This document shows positions 45,558-56,225 of a stretch of DNA of 64,000 bases, one piece after another. Origin of the DNA: Halichondria panicea (lineage: Eukaryota > Porifera > Demospongiae > Suberitida > Halichondriidae). Positions within the stretch are counted from its first letter, which is position 1. Every line of letters begins with the position of its first letter. The position numbers and the translations under genes were made by a program. The notes beneath the pieces were generated by a model. That model was not told where the DNA came from. It saw only the letters and a list, made by a program, of their open reading frames with translations, and made no database searches. Location of the stretch: positions 4,651,378 through 4,715,377 of the forward strand of contig NC_087381.1 of the NCBI RefSeq assembly GCF_963675165.1. Reading direction: 5' to 3'.

Positions 45558-45569
45558 AAGAAAGGGAGA
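45558..45569 (+). other. Polypurine tract
   Basis: AAGAAAGGGAGA immediately upstream of the 3' LTR, the usual plus-strand primer of LTR elements. Confidence 0.75.
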
Positions 45570-45719
45570 TGTAGTAGTATTGGTTATTGTATTTATAGCT
45601 TACAATATAGTGATGTAATGGCTTATGTTGAGTTATGTAATAACATGTGTTCTGGACTTAAAGTGATTGATTATATCTTATGAATCTTATGAGACCTAGT
45701 GATTCTAGAGCATATTACA
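45570..45719 (+). repeat. 3' LTR
   Basis: Identical by eye to the 5' LTR. Followed by the CATTT target duplication. Confidence 0.93.
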
Positions 45720-45884
45720 CATTTGATGTTTATGTGACGACCTCGAGTGGTCAGTAAAAACATAAAAGGTAAGTGTTCATGGTACATGTACAATTATTAT
45801 TCCTCCATAATAATTAGGTAATTTATACATGTACGTGTACCTCTAACAGTAAGTTGTATAATTATTAGGCCGGTTTCCAAGACA

Positions 45885-45943
45885 CCATGAGGTACGGCCT
45901 TCATCTCGTTTTTTTAAGGTGCTTCGCCAGTAGCCCACATGCA
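45885..45943 (-). repeat. Right arm of the split MITE
   Basis: CCATGAGGTACGGCCTTCAT through GCCAGTAGCCCACATGCAC is the inverse of 41325-41390. Confidence 0.65.
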
Positions 45944-47329
45944 CCCGACTCACTATAAGTAATTATAGTGAGTTATAGTGAGTCGAAATCAATGTCACTA
46001 GTAAGCAGTCTCCAATTCATAAGGTGTACATCATAAGGTGTACATGTATCTGTACATGTGCTTGTGATTTTAACTTTCTGACAATCCATTCCTCCAGCTT
46101 CGTACAGTTGACCTTCGTACAGTTGAGAGTCATATTCTTGAATCCATTGTGACATCGTGGCTCGGTCTGGACTCTTCTGGTTCTGAAGTGCCGTCACAAT
46201 GGATCTTCTCTGCGCCGATGATTCTGGGTGGATCCCAAACTGGGAATCAAACGACTCTACCAGGTGAGAAATTGCGGTCACACTCCTTGCCGCTCGTGTA
46301 CTGGCAGTCTCTGTGAAGTTAGCCCCCATGTTCCCCTTAAACTGCTTGTTCACGTGCAAATCACATCCGACCATTACCGCCATGTGTATTCACGAATCTC
46401 CCCCAGGTCAATTGGTGAACCAAGTCTGGTGAGAGAGTAGCCAACTGCACCTGAATCCTGAGAGCCGTACTTGGTTCGTCTCCCGGCAAAGAAATGGAGC
46501 AGTAACACTTTCCAACACCTCCATGGCTAGAGACGCTAGATGGCACAGGACTCGACTGTAGTTGTGGATACTGTCCAATCTCAGTACTGCAATCGTGAAC
46601 CGGTTAACCACCTTTGATGCCACGTCAGACACTAACGGAACCTCTACCGTTGGAGGGGCTGACGTCAACCCCCGCTGTAATGAGGTGACTTTTAAAGATT
46701 CAAAAGAGGAATGCATGTCTTTCTTTGGCTACGTCCGATTCTGAGGAAGAGATGACTGAGAGTGGCGAAAAATCGACGGAACTAATCTACACTCTATTGG
46801 GGAAAAGGTACATAATAATTATTATTAGTGTACGTAATTAGTATACGTACACACCGTGCATGATTTACTACATACAATATAAAAAAATGCACTCAAGGGC
46901 ATTAATTAGAGTATATTTTTGTACATGTGTACATGTACTTAATAATCATAAATTTACCGTTATGTTTAATTTTACATGTACTGTATAGATTATTCTATGT
47001 TATGAGCAGTCCTTCGCCACTGGCTCTAGACGATTCAATCCCTCCTCAGCTCAACTGTCAACAGATCTCCACCTGTGTGTGTGTACTCTTTGCCAAGAAA
47101 CCCCATCATGATGTCAATCTCGTTCTTGTGGAGCACATCACAAACTATGACGTCAGATTTCTTGGCTATTTCAGCACTGTGTGGATGTGGAATGTGCTTG
47201 GCTCTCTGAGACCACCGGAAAACCCTCATGTGGTCACACAACACACGACTCACCAGCACCACAAGGTTGCTCTTCATGGCCGACTCGTTAACCCGAGGTG
47301 CGTGGGCGGCCACGGGTTATAGTAGTCTG

Positions 47330-47358
47330 TCTGTTTGTTTGTTTGTTTGTTTGTTTGT
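47330..47358 (+). repeat. (TTTG)n microsatellite
   Basis: Six uninterrupted GTTT units. Confidence 0.9.
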
Positions 47359-47498
47359 GATGGACTCACCTGGATGCCACAGCACTGCGTTTACAGCATG
47401 GATAGCCTTCACACAACAGTATCTTGTTTTAAATAGTGGCAGAATTTGATAAAAGCGAGCAAAAGCTAAACTTGCACATGGCCTTGAGTTGAGTTAAG

Positions 47499-47572
47499 GT
47501 ACGGGATCACTTCAGTTGCAAATACGTAGTCAAGGCTTCATTACCGATTTTCAGTTGAAGTGATCCCGTACC
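47499..47572. repeat. Short foldback element
   Basis: GGTACGGGATCACTTCAGTTG pairs with CAGTTGAAGTGATCCCGTACC around a 30 bp loop. Confidence 0.8.
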
Positions 47573-48218
47573 AGGAACAATTGAATAGGCCTACGGTCAA
47601 GAAAGTAGAATTGTGACTGGTTGTTGACTGACTCTGGATCCTATACTCCAGCCTAGCTTGAGCCATACTTCTCTTAGTCTAAGACTCCAGGCTTCTTTGC
47701 TGTGATCCCAGTCCACAGTGCATGTCTCATGTAGTTGTACGTTATTAGTTTAGTTTTATTGCTCTTGAGTTGCTGTGCTAGTCATAGGCATGCTACATGC
47801 ACTGCATTATAATTATAGACGTCTACCATTCCTCCGTTTTCTTTAGTATCATGTCACCAGCCGAGGGTTTGCACTTCAGTGCTCTAGTTTGGTTGTCCTT
47901 GGATATGTCAGGAGGATTGAATTGAGACAATGGAGAAGGACTCTTTGCTCGAGACTTAACTGCTATAAGGCTGAACATATTGATCATTTAGCTTGTCGAC
48001 GTTGTCACCTACAAACTCGAGGGTCCTGTCGCAGTGTAACTGAGCGTTACATTCAGGTGATTTAGCCGAGTATACACCTGGGAATATTTAACATTCCTTA
48101 ACTCTATCTCGTATGTAAACCCTGCGTATTATTTCTACCAAGCCCCAGCAATGATTCTATTTTCAGTACTTATGCTGTTACATACACACATACATGTGCG
48201 TTCATTTACACGTGTAAT

Positions 48219-48246
48219 ACACACACACACACACACACACACACAC
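48219..48246 (+). repeat. (AC)n microsatellite
   Basis: About 14 AC units. Confidence 0.9.
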
Positions 48247-48755
48247 CTTTCTGTTGACTGAAGAGAACGAGTGACAGGAATGTTTGGAGTCCACTCATTT
48301 CCCCCTTAAGTAAGACGCTCAGAGCCATGCAGATGCGTTTCTCTCCCTTTTTTTGTCTTGTTTCTGTGGTCAGACCGGCTAACAATAAGCTTCAGGAGAT
48401 TTGGAGACTTCTCTCGCAGCTCATCGATGCACCTCTCACAGGATCAACTGTGTCCAGAGGCAGGGAAGGGACATCACCGGACTTTCTACACAGAGCAGCA
48501 CATTCATCATTAAGGAACTTCTCTAAGCTGACAAGGAAAAGACAGCTCTGGTTCCTCAGGCTGCTGTCAACAGTCTTCGTGACTACCGTTTGCTTACTGG
48601 GTGAGCTGACAGTGATCTATAAGAATGCTACGTAAATGCCTTACAGTACACAATTACTAAACATGTACCTGAACGGTTCTTGAACGGTTCTTGGTAGAGA
48701 GGGATCTGTTGATTGTACATGTGTAATTGAATTATATATTTTTTGTTAGCATTTT

Positions 48756-49000
48756 ACTCTCCACTAGTGAAGGTTAATCGTACTGTCCACTAGCAAAGGT
48801 CAATCATACTCTCCACTAGCGAAGGTTAATCGTACTGTACTGTCCACTAGCAAAGGTCAATCGTACTGTCCACTAGCGAAGGTCAACTCTCAACTAGCGA
48901 AGGTCAACTCCCTACTAGCGAAGGTCAACTCGCTAAGATGGTCAACTCTCTACTAGCGAAGGTCAATCGTACTGTCCACTAGCGAAGGTCAATCGTACTC
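48756..49000 (+). repeat. Minisatellite of CACTAGCGAAGGTCAATCGT units
   Basis: About ten imperfect units built on CCACTAGCGAAGGTCAATCG followed by TACTGT. Some are shortened to 20 bp units ending CAACTC. Variation between units is ordered, as in a growing and contracting tandem array. Confidence 0.85.
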
Positions 49001-49505
49001 TTGTGAACTCTCTGGGCACTCTCTGGGCCACCGTACTACGCCCCTGCTCTGTAGAAGACCTAGATCAGATTGCAACTGGGGTACACAAAGTGGTACTGAT
49101 ATAGATCAAACTGGCGCTGTACTAATGCTGCCATGTTTTTGCTTTCGCTCAAAAGTGCATAAGAAGCCCCTCGGTAAATTTCATTGTAAAAAATGAACGT
49201 TCGGTGAGTTTCTTCAACGTCCGCGCTTGACCTGTTTAAAGCAGCCAAATTTTTACAGGTAGGTAAGGGCTGAAGTTAGCACCTGTGAAAAAAAACTTTT
49301 TTGCCCATGTTTTTCATTTAATTAGTGCCGCGTTAAAATTAGTGCCGCGTTAAGGGGGTTTTCCTAGGCCCTGTCACAGGCCCTGTCACATAATAATGAC
49401 AAAAACAAGCAAGCAAGTTGCTAGAACAGATCTCATAATAATTTTTACAGTCTTTCTACTACCTTCTCTGTACTACCTCTCTGTAAAATCTGATGCAATG
49501 CGTTC
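49001..49505. other. No gene recognised
   Basis: Contains a direct repeat AATTAGTGCCGCGTTAA at about 49320-49352 and CCCTGTCACAGG repeated at 49369-49388. No coding family seen. Confidence 0.45.
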
Positions 49506-49509
49506 CACC

Positions 49510-49692
49510 GAAGCGGCAGCCACCATTACCTTACTTTTCCCAATTTAGCAATCTTTAAGTGGGCGTTTCTCAATACCGCTATTTCAAAACTTTGAGTTTC
49601 TAATGCGCATAACTCAGGCATGAAAAGAATGCATAGGCAATTCTTTGCTGTGCCTTTTTCCCAGAGCCTGTCACAGATGAGCAATTGCGTAA
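49510..49692 (-). repeat. Copy of the repeat that ends the window, inverted
   Basis: CCTTACTTTTCCCAATTTAG, CAATACCGCTATTTCAAAAC and CCCAGAGCCTGTCACA match the inverse of 63787-64000, with a deletion relative to that copy. Confidence 0.8.
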
Positions 49693-49857
49693 AATTGGGT
49701 CTGCAAGTCAGTGCACAGGAAACAGTGCGGGCCGTTATAATTTGATAACCGTACCTGAGCTCTGCAGTGAACTTGCTATAGCAACTGCGCATGTGCAAAC
49801 ATAAACGGCCCGAGGCAAATGCCGAAGCACTGTAGCAACTGGTAAATGCGTATCTGT

Positions 49858-50179
49858 TTTCAGTTCTGTTTCATGCCATCGCATCATGGTTTTCTCTTGT
49901 TCTGTGTGATCCTTTTATGCATGTGCTCCAGACGCTCTTGTATCCCATGTTGCAAGATTCACAGATACGATCCAAATTTTCTGATCTACTGCCTGAGATC
50001 AAGAAGCACTTGTACAGGGGTGGATAGAAAGAAACCAACACGTTGTCTGATGATACTGCTGAAGAAGATTGCACCATGGATATTTCTGAATCCCTGGAAG
50101 CAGGCAGCAATGACTCTAGTAAGCCAATTTTAATGTTGTCAGCTAGACATGAAAGCACCTCGCGTGCTGACATGATGCC
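49858..50179 (+). pseudogene. Exon-like fragment, unrecognised
   Basis: After TGTTTTCAG the frame reads LFHAIASWFSLVLCDPFMHV, LQTLLYPMLQDSQIRSKF and SDLLPEIKKHLYRGG, then a TAG at 50025. It continues KETNTLSDDTAEEDCTMDI and HESTSRADMMP to a donor-like CCG|GTACGT at 50180. Composition and edges look like a real exon with one stop, or two exons with a cryptic intron at the CTTGTACAG. No family recognised. It lies next to the repeat copy at 49510-49692, so it may belong to the same element. Confidence 0.3.
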
Positions 50180-50220
50180 GGTACGTGCTTTTTTGCAGAA
50201 ACACAGGTATTCTCCTGTGC

Positions 50221-50360
50221 GGCGTGATCGACCATGATTGTTGTTAAAAATGATCGATGCCAGAGCTAACTACTACCCAACACTCGGTGAACAAGTTTTG
50301 CTACGCACTCTTTTGAAAAGGCATTCCAAGTAGGCATAACTCGAGAACGAAGCATTATTT
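50221..50360 (-). repeat. Single arm of the 38310-39060 palindrome family
   Basis: GTGATCGACCATGATTGTTG, AACACTCGGTGAACAAGTTT and GGCATAACTCGAGAACGAAGC match the left arm of that palindrome. Confidence 0.7.
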
Positions 50361-53300
50361 GACTATACATTTATTATGACTATACATTTATTATAACTAA
50401 TATACACTGCACACACTATACTTGCATATCGCATACCATCGCATATAATTATAATGCTAGGAACCACCTCAGCATTGGGATTCAGCCAGGTACATTCTCA
50501 GTACGTCACACTCTCGCCGTCGACTGTGTCGTTCGCTCAACCACATCACTAATATCAAGTATTACTACTGGAATCCTAAACGAGCTCAGAACCATGATAG
50601 GATGTAATGCAAAGTCAGAGTCATCCCTATTTTCAGCATGGTGAACAGGTTGATTTCTGAATTTGAACCGCTACATACTAGGAAGTGCATGTCATATTAA
50701 TTGTTCCCACCACACCAATATGAATTCAGGCTAACTATAGCAATAACTATAGCCAAAGAATAAGCAAACAGCTGTAAACAATTTGACACCGTGCAACCAT
50801 TTTAATGCTTGGCACGTAATTCGAGAAAAGCTCAAGATTTATCAAAGCAAACCTATACATGAATGCACCCAGACCACTGGATAGTGAGTAGCCAGTCAGG
50901 TACAATTTTACCACATGCACAACTTTATCAGATGCGTATGATAATGTTACTATGTATACCATAAAACAGTAACGTGCACTGATCGTTCGGTAAAGAGCCG
51001 GTGACCAGTTATTCATATGTTGTTGGTCCCTTTAATGTCCTACCAAGTTCTAGTATCAATCTCAGACTCAGCTCTAAGCACAACGATCTCAGCCACATGA
51101 AACCTCTCAGGTAAATGACATTTAATTGTGCTCAGCTGGACTAGCAATACACAATTGACACCTGCCTCTCACTAGAGAAAGGGATTGGCAACGTAATAAT
51201 ATTCATAGATTTAGAGCTGCACATCTGTGTCTCCATCACTTGAGTTAGATTCTGGATTGCCAGGAGCTAGCCATGGAGGATAGTAAGAGGCTACATGTAC
51301 AATAAAGGCAGCAGATGAATACGATAGTCAGAGATTTTAATCTGATCGCTGTAAACAAATGCAAGAGTCAGTTTACTAAGAGTGCAGTTCTGTCCAGGTT
51401 AATATAATACGTATAAATTAGTATAGCAGGTGCCCATTTTTCTCTAGCACCAAGTCGATCTCTGCTATATTAAAAAAAGGGACACAATAATTACTTGCGC
51501 TATATGCACTTTACTTCCTGCAATTGAGCACTGCGCAATTGAGCACTGCGTACTCCTGCGTACTTTGCACTCTGTTGATAATAATAATTATAGTGATGAC
51601 GAGTTTCTTGATATTTTTTTGCTTCCAAATTTAAGGCCGAACATCGTCACCTTTTTAAGGCATCTTCCACGCTTGGCTGTACCATCTTCTCTATTTTTCG
51701 TTTGGGAGCTGCCTTCTTTACACATTCAATAATTTTTTTCTCCCAAGATCCCTATATCAAGATCCCTATATAACTATTCAGTATACATAATTATTATGCA
51801 TGCGTCTATTACGTGTCTATTACGTCTATTACGTCTATAGTTACAATCTAGACAGACACAAGAGAATTTCTCAGTGTATACACCTAATATGAAAATACAG
51901 TAACTCAATAAATTGTAGCACAAACAGTATTATAGCCTCGATTTCAGGCCGATTAAAATACGGCCTGGTACCTATTACATGCGCATGCGTTAGTTTTTTC
52001 CTATCTATGTACATCTCTACGCGTTGTTCCATCAGATGGCATGACGTACATGCTATAGAAGTGTATGGTGCCGACAACTAGGACCTAAAATTTTGTGACA
52101 TTGCCTACATAATGACATTGCCTACATAATGATATCCTGATATCCACATAGTTTCATACCCGAGTTATGCTTTTCACTGCCAAGGTACGGATGTATTAAT
52201 TAGGCTCTACGTAAGTCATGCATAGGCAATTTTGTGCTCTCGCATTGTTTAATCTCTCGCATTGTTTAATTACTTTTGCCATGCGATTGTTGAATTTAAG
52301 TTAATGTGCAAGTACAAGCCAAGTTCATCCATAACTTCTGAACAGATGAAGGACTTGAAATTGTCGACGATAAAATTCCAATGGATGCAATACAAGTGAA
52401 ACGCCACACCTATTTAAAAGGACAGTTGTGCTAACTTGTATCGATGTGGAAAAAAGTTACTTGTACACTCGGAGTTCGTACATTTGTATGACAAAAGGTA
52501 CACGCATCGCCGTATTTTAAACATTTTTCACCACACGTACGCAAACCATTGGTTTGATGGTTGACATTACATTACTCATTCTGAGTCTGCACTGCAATGC
52601 ACCACTAGTTATGCACCACTTATGCACCACTAGTTATAAGCACACTAGTTATAAGCACAGGATGATGAAAATCCTGCTAGACTTTGGATGCTAAATTTAA
52701 TCACGTAATTAATTTTTTTGTAATAATAATTATTGCTTAATCAATGAACAGTGATACCAACTAGAGACGGACATACTATACATGTATACCAAAGATTTGG
52801 TATATTGGTGTTTTGTATAAACGAGCTGAAGATATTTAATTTATGGTTTTTGGGTGTAGTAGAAGGTGCTGGAATACAAGGTGCTGGTGCTACAGGCACA
52901 TGAAATTCTCACATGATATGCAATAATTCATCTATAACACTGCAGCACAATACCATAATTGTCCCATAATTGTCTACCTGGCCTCCATAATTCGGGTATA
53001 TTTCATGGGATAAATTTTGCGGATTTAATTTTCGCGGAACATAGCACCCTTATGCGGTATTAAACCCACAAAAATGTTTTACATTGACCCTTGCATGAAC
53101 TACAATGGAGGCCACACCCCCTCCGCTGCCCCCACATGCACCGTTAATTTACAATTTGTTCAACCACCGGACGATCGCGAATACTTATACCCAGACGTCG
53201 ACGAACATAAAGTTATTTATAAAAAAATTTATTTTACTATTAATTTTACTGCAACGGCAGCACTAAGTGAAGCAAGAGAACGGGAACTTAGTGAAACATG

Positions 53301-53464
53301 AAAGCTCAGATCGCTCAGATCCCAGCCCATCCGTTATACGGTATGTTATGTTTAATCTGTGTGTCAACGGGGACTACTATTCAACGGGGACTACTATTTC
53401 TCAAGATCTAGTGCCAACGCCAGCCAACGCCAGCAAAGTAACTGATCACTACATTTATCACTAC
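50361..53464. other. No gene recognised
   Basis: 3.1 kb, AT-rich. Visible pieces are a TAGCCTCGATTTCAGGCC / GGCCTGG hairpin at about 51933-51968 (a minimal relative of the 9 bp-TSD family), TTACGTCTA repeats near 51820, TGCACCACT repeats near 52600-52630, and degenerate TATTTCATGGGATAAATTTTGCGG MITE sequence near 52990. On the minus strand NPESNSSDGDTDVQL ends in a stop near 51213, possibly the last exon of a lost gene. Confidence 0.45.
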
Positions 53465-53474
53465 ATTATCATAT

Positions 53475-54786
53475 GGGGTTGTCTAAGTTCACCGTGTTTG
53501 AAGCAGTGACGTCATTACATCATTACAAATAATCTTAGTTAAAAAACTGAAGGATTCAGCACCATCATGAGAGATATAATATACAGTCTCGAGCTCTCAT
53601 ACAGGGCCAGTAGAGACTCATAGGGATGCTTACGCCTAGCTGGAGGACCTTGCTCACTGGAGGAACTTGCTCACTTTTGTGAGGGTAGGACTAGTAATGT
53701 ATTGATAACAGGTAGTCTTATAGGCTAGCAGAGAGTGTGGTACATGGTGTCACTTAAAGTACTGAGTAGCCAGATAAAGTTTGATCCAAAGTCTATTTAC
53801 TATAATTATTATAGTGTACAAGTATAGTGTACAAGTGTACTAAGCAGGTAGCATTGCTGCTTCAAGCCTGTATGGATAAATTAAAGGGCTCTTTTAGCCG
53901 AGTAAATATTAAATGTGATTCTTTATAGGTCATTGTCGATAGCATTGGGGTTTGGAAGGCATTCTCTACATAGATTTTTCATTATAATGTCGTTCTTCGA
54001 ACTTTTGTGATTCTTTACTCACTAATTCTGCAGTTTATCTATTCTCTTACCCTTGTATATAGGATGACCAGTGTGGCATTCTTCTGTTGGCAGTGAAACA
54101 AAATAGAGGGTACACGTTGTTACACACTGTCAGTTTCCATCAAACATTTTCTTGTACTCGAAGTTGTATTTTTTGATTGTAATGTGTGCATAGCATGTAC
54201 GCGTATACCCTATTTCCTACTACCATTGACTAATATTCGTGTTTAATTTTTCTCTTTTTAGTATTATAACCGAACTGACAATTCAACTGCCGAGTTTCAG
54301 CAATGCATAATAGTGATGTTATTCCGTTCCATCCGTCCACGGCCACGATTCCAGAAGAGTCAGTGAGCGACTGTTCTGTATCTGTGGAATTGTGCACTCA
54401 AAAACTAACTCCCCTCACCCCCTTTCAAATGTTCTGTTTGATGTATAGTGCTTGTGCTATAATCCCTTTGTCCACTGCCCGGCCATGCATACAGCTCGGT
54501 CTCAGATGCAGAGTAGCTAGCTAATGGAGGGGTGGGGTCACATGAAGGAAGTGCATACATTACTAGTCCTACCCTCACAAAAGTGAGCAAGTTCCTCCAG
54601 TGAGCAAGGTCCTCCAGCTAGGCGTAAGAGTCTCTACTGGCCCTGTATGAGAGCTAGCTCGAGACTGTATATTATATCTCTCATGATGGTGCTGAAATTC
54701 ACTAAGATTATTTGTAATGATGTAATGTTTATAATGACGTCACTGCTTCAAACACTGCTTCAAACACGGTGAACTTAGACAACCCC
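53475..54786. mobile_element. 1.3 kb long-TIR element with 10 bp target duplication
   Basis: The left terminus GGGGTTGTCTAAGTTCACCG and right terminus CGGTGAACTTAGACAACCCC start inverted repeats of about 240 bp. The arms also share GCAGTGACGTCATTA, CATCATGAGAGATATAATAT and GAGGACCTTGCTCACTGGAG. ATTATCATAT flanks both sides (53465-53474, 54787-54796). The interior has no transposase. A 10 bp duplication and long arms fit a MULE-like non-autonomous element (inference). Confidence 0.85.
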
Positions 54787-54796
54787 ATTATCATAT

Positions 54797-55567
54797 ACAT
54801 TGCATGTAGGTAAATAGTGCATTTACAGTGCACTGTAAATAAGTTATTATTACAAGTTCATGTACGTCACGTTCCGGTCGCCGAAAAGCTACTGCATCAA
54901 GACATAATTATGTCTACCATCAGTATCATTGAAGGCGTTCGTTTGAGCCCGCTAGTTGGTCAGTGCCCGTTAGCATGCCACACGTTCAGCCTACCACGTT
55001 CGTGCAGATTGAGATCCATTTTTCAGACGTTCATCTAGCCATGACGTCATCACCATTTTTGTGTTTTAGAACTTCATTAATATAGCACAAAAACTGTTGC
55101 ACTTTAATCCTACATTTAATTACTAATCAGAGAGCAGCATACCATCTAAATCCGATAGAAGAAGTTTTCTCAAAAGTCAAGGTCAAATATTTTTTTAACC
55201 GTTCCTTTCTGTCAGATCCAGTCTCGTCCATCAATTCGGTTCTTTTTTGGCTATGTGCCGTAATTTTTTGCGTGTAAATCCCGAATAGTACTGTACTAAT
55301 ACTAGCAGTCTCGGCTATGCTATTGCCGTAATTTTTTGCGTGTAAATCCCATCTGTCGAATAGTACGAAACACTGTACTAATACTTGCAAACAATTATTG
55401 TTGAAGCCTCCAGTGTTCTCTTGCAGCATCGCAGCATCCCCTGATTGAACCAATGTTGTAAATGACTGGCTATAATTATTATGCGCACAAAAGTATGTGT
55501 GTCCAGCTTTTCCATGCACCCCCTAGCCTCTTCAAAGGACGGGAGGGAGCCACCAATAAGTGACAAT
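54797..55567. other. No gene recognised; one tandem pair
   Basis: GCCGTAATTTTTTGCGTGTA with AATCCC occurs at about 55257 and 55325, and AGTACTGTACTAATACTAGC-like sequence follows each. The open frames here have no family features. Confidence 0.5.
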
Positions 55568-55573
55568 AATATT

Positions 55574-55790
55574 GATCAGTGTATTAAAGCGGCCATTCTA
55601 GAATGTCTGTGTTTTTTGCCAAAAAGTCAGGAAATTAGGGAGTGCTTGCATTTACCAATTTCTGGATTCTTAAATCTTTAAATTTCCATTAATGCGAGTT
55701 TCCAGAACTCAACGTTTCCTGGTATTTTGAAAACACGAGGGGGAGAAATTTTAACATTACAACCCCTGTGGCAGTTATAAGTTTGTGCAA
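55574..55790 (+). repeat. Left terminal inverted repeat
   Basis: Matches the inverse of 59170-59383 with only a few differences, ending around ACAACCCCTG and GGCAGTTA. Confidence 0.88.
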
Positions 55791-56105
55791 TAGGTGAATA
55801 ATTGTATACCAGTCATATCTCCTGTTTGGAACATTTCTAAGATAATGTGCTGATACCATTGTGTATATTTCCATAGCAACATAGGGTGGTGGGTTTGTGG
55901 TAGAACAGCAAAAAAAATTGGTAATCAGTTATAGGGAGAGAAAAGACCATGCAACGGTTTCCAGCCAGGTCTGGGACTTTGTCACAATGTCTATAAGAGT
56001 TTGGCTATCTTATAATTATGCAAGGTTCAATCTTGCTTACATATCTACACATCCCCCGCAGTGCTCAAAATTGTTAGCCCGTTTCAGTTGAAAGGCTGTG
56101 AAGTT

Positions 56106-56152
56106 CACATAATAATAATAATAACAAGAATAAGAATAAGAATAAGAATAAA
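56106..56152 (+). repeat. (AATAAT)/(AATAAG)n microsatellite
   Basis: AATAATAATAATAACAAG followed by four AATAAG units, inside the transposon left of the RING gene. Confidence 0.85.
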
Positions 56153-56225
56153 TGCATGAAACAAGAGTATACATATACTCTTGATGAAAACACAACAGGG
56201 ATACAAGTTCACCAATAAATGTTCA

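Larger units (their letters stand above)
41497..45719 (+). mobile_element. Ty3/Gypsy LTR retrotransposon, full length but pol-defective
   Basis: 4223 bp. Both LTRs are 150 bp, begin TGTAGTAG, end ATATTACA and are identical by eye. The 5 bp target duplication is CATTT (41492-41496 and 45720-45724). TGG directly follows the left LTR (start of the primer-binding site), and AAGAAAGGGAGA precedes the right LTR (polypurine tract). Domain order is gag, zinc knuckles, protease, reverse transcriptase, RNase H, integrase, as in Metaviridae. Coding is broken at three places in pol (see that entry). Confidence 0.92.
45973..48640 (-). pseudogene. Degenerate DUF6589-type gene, probably mobile-element derived
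   Basis: Minus-strand pieces lie in the expected order. The first is SLEKFLNDECAALCRKSGDV (about 48470-48560). Next come FVGDNVDKLNDQYV (about 47965-48010) and VVLVSRVLCDHMR with AKHIPHPHSAEIAKKSDVIV (47313-47035). GGDLLTVE follows (about 47050-47075), and then NMGANFTETASTRAARSV with HLVESFDSQFGIHP (46383-45973, ending in a stop). The D-N-D-K, IPH-SAE-KKS and GGDLLT signatures match DUF6589 proteins, which are numerous in sponges, cnidarians and fungi and are thought to be mobile. Frames change between pieces and I could not join all with splice sites, so I treat it as broken. A 17 bp block of its C-terminal part (TTCTGAAGTGCCGTCAC) recurs at 41471-41487 beside the retroelement. Confidence 0.5.

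Noticed and set aside
47846-48057. Plus-strand exon-like frame (AEHIDHLACRRCHLQTRGSC) with acceptor and donor
   Set aside because: The minus strand of the same DNA carries the DUF6589-type GDNVDK motif in order with other pieces, so the plus-strand frame is probably a shadow. I cannot fully exclude it.
48219-49000. Repeat array as CRISPR
   Set aside because: Units are contiguous and imperfect without unique spacers, and the genome is eukaryotic.
54303-54524. 73-codon frame inside the 10 bp-TSD element
   Set aside because: No family motif, and its position shows no sign of a gene.
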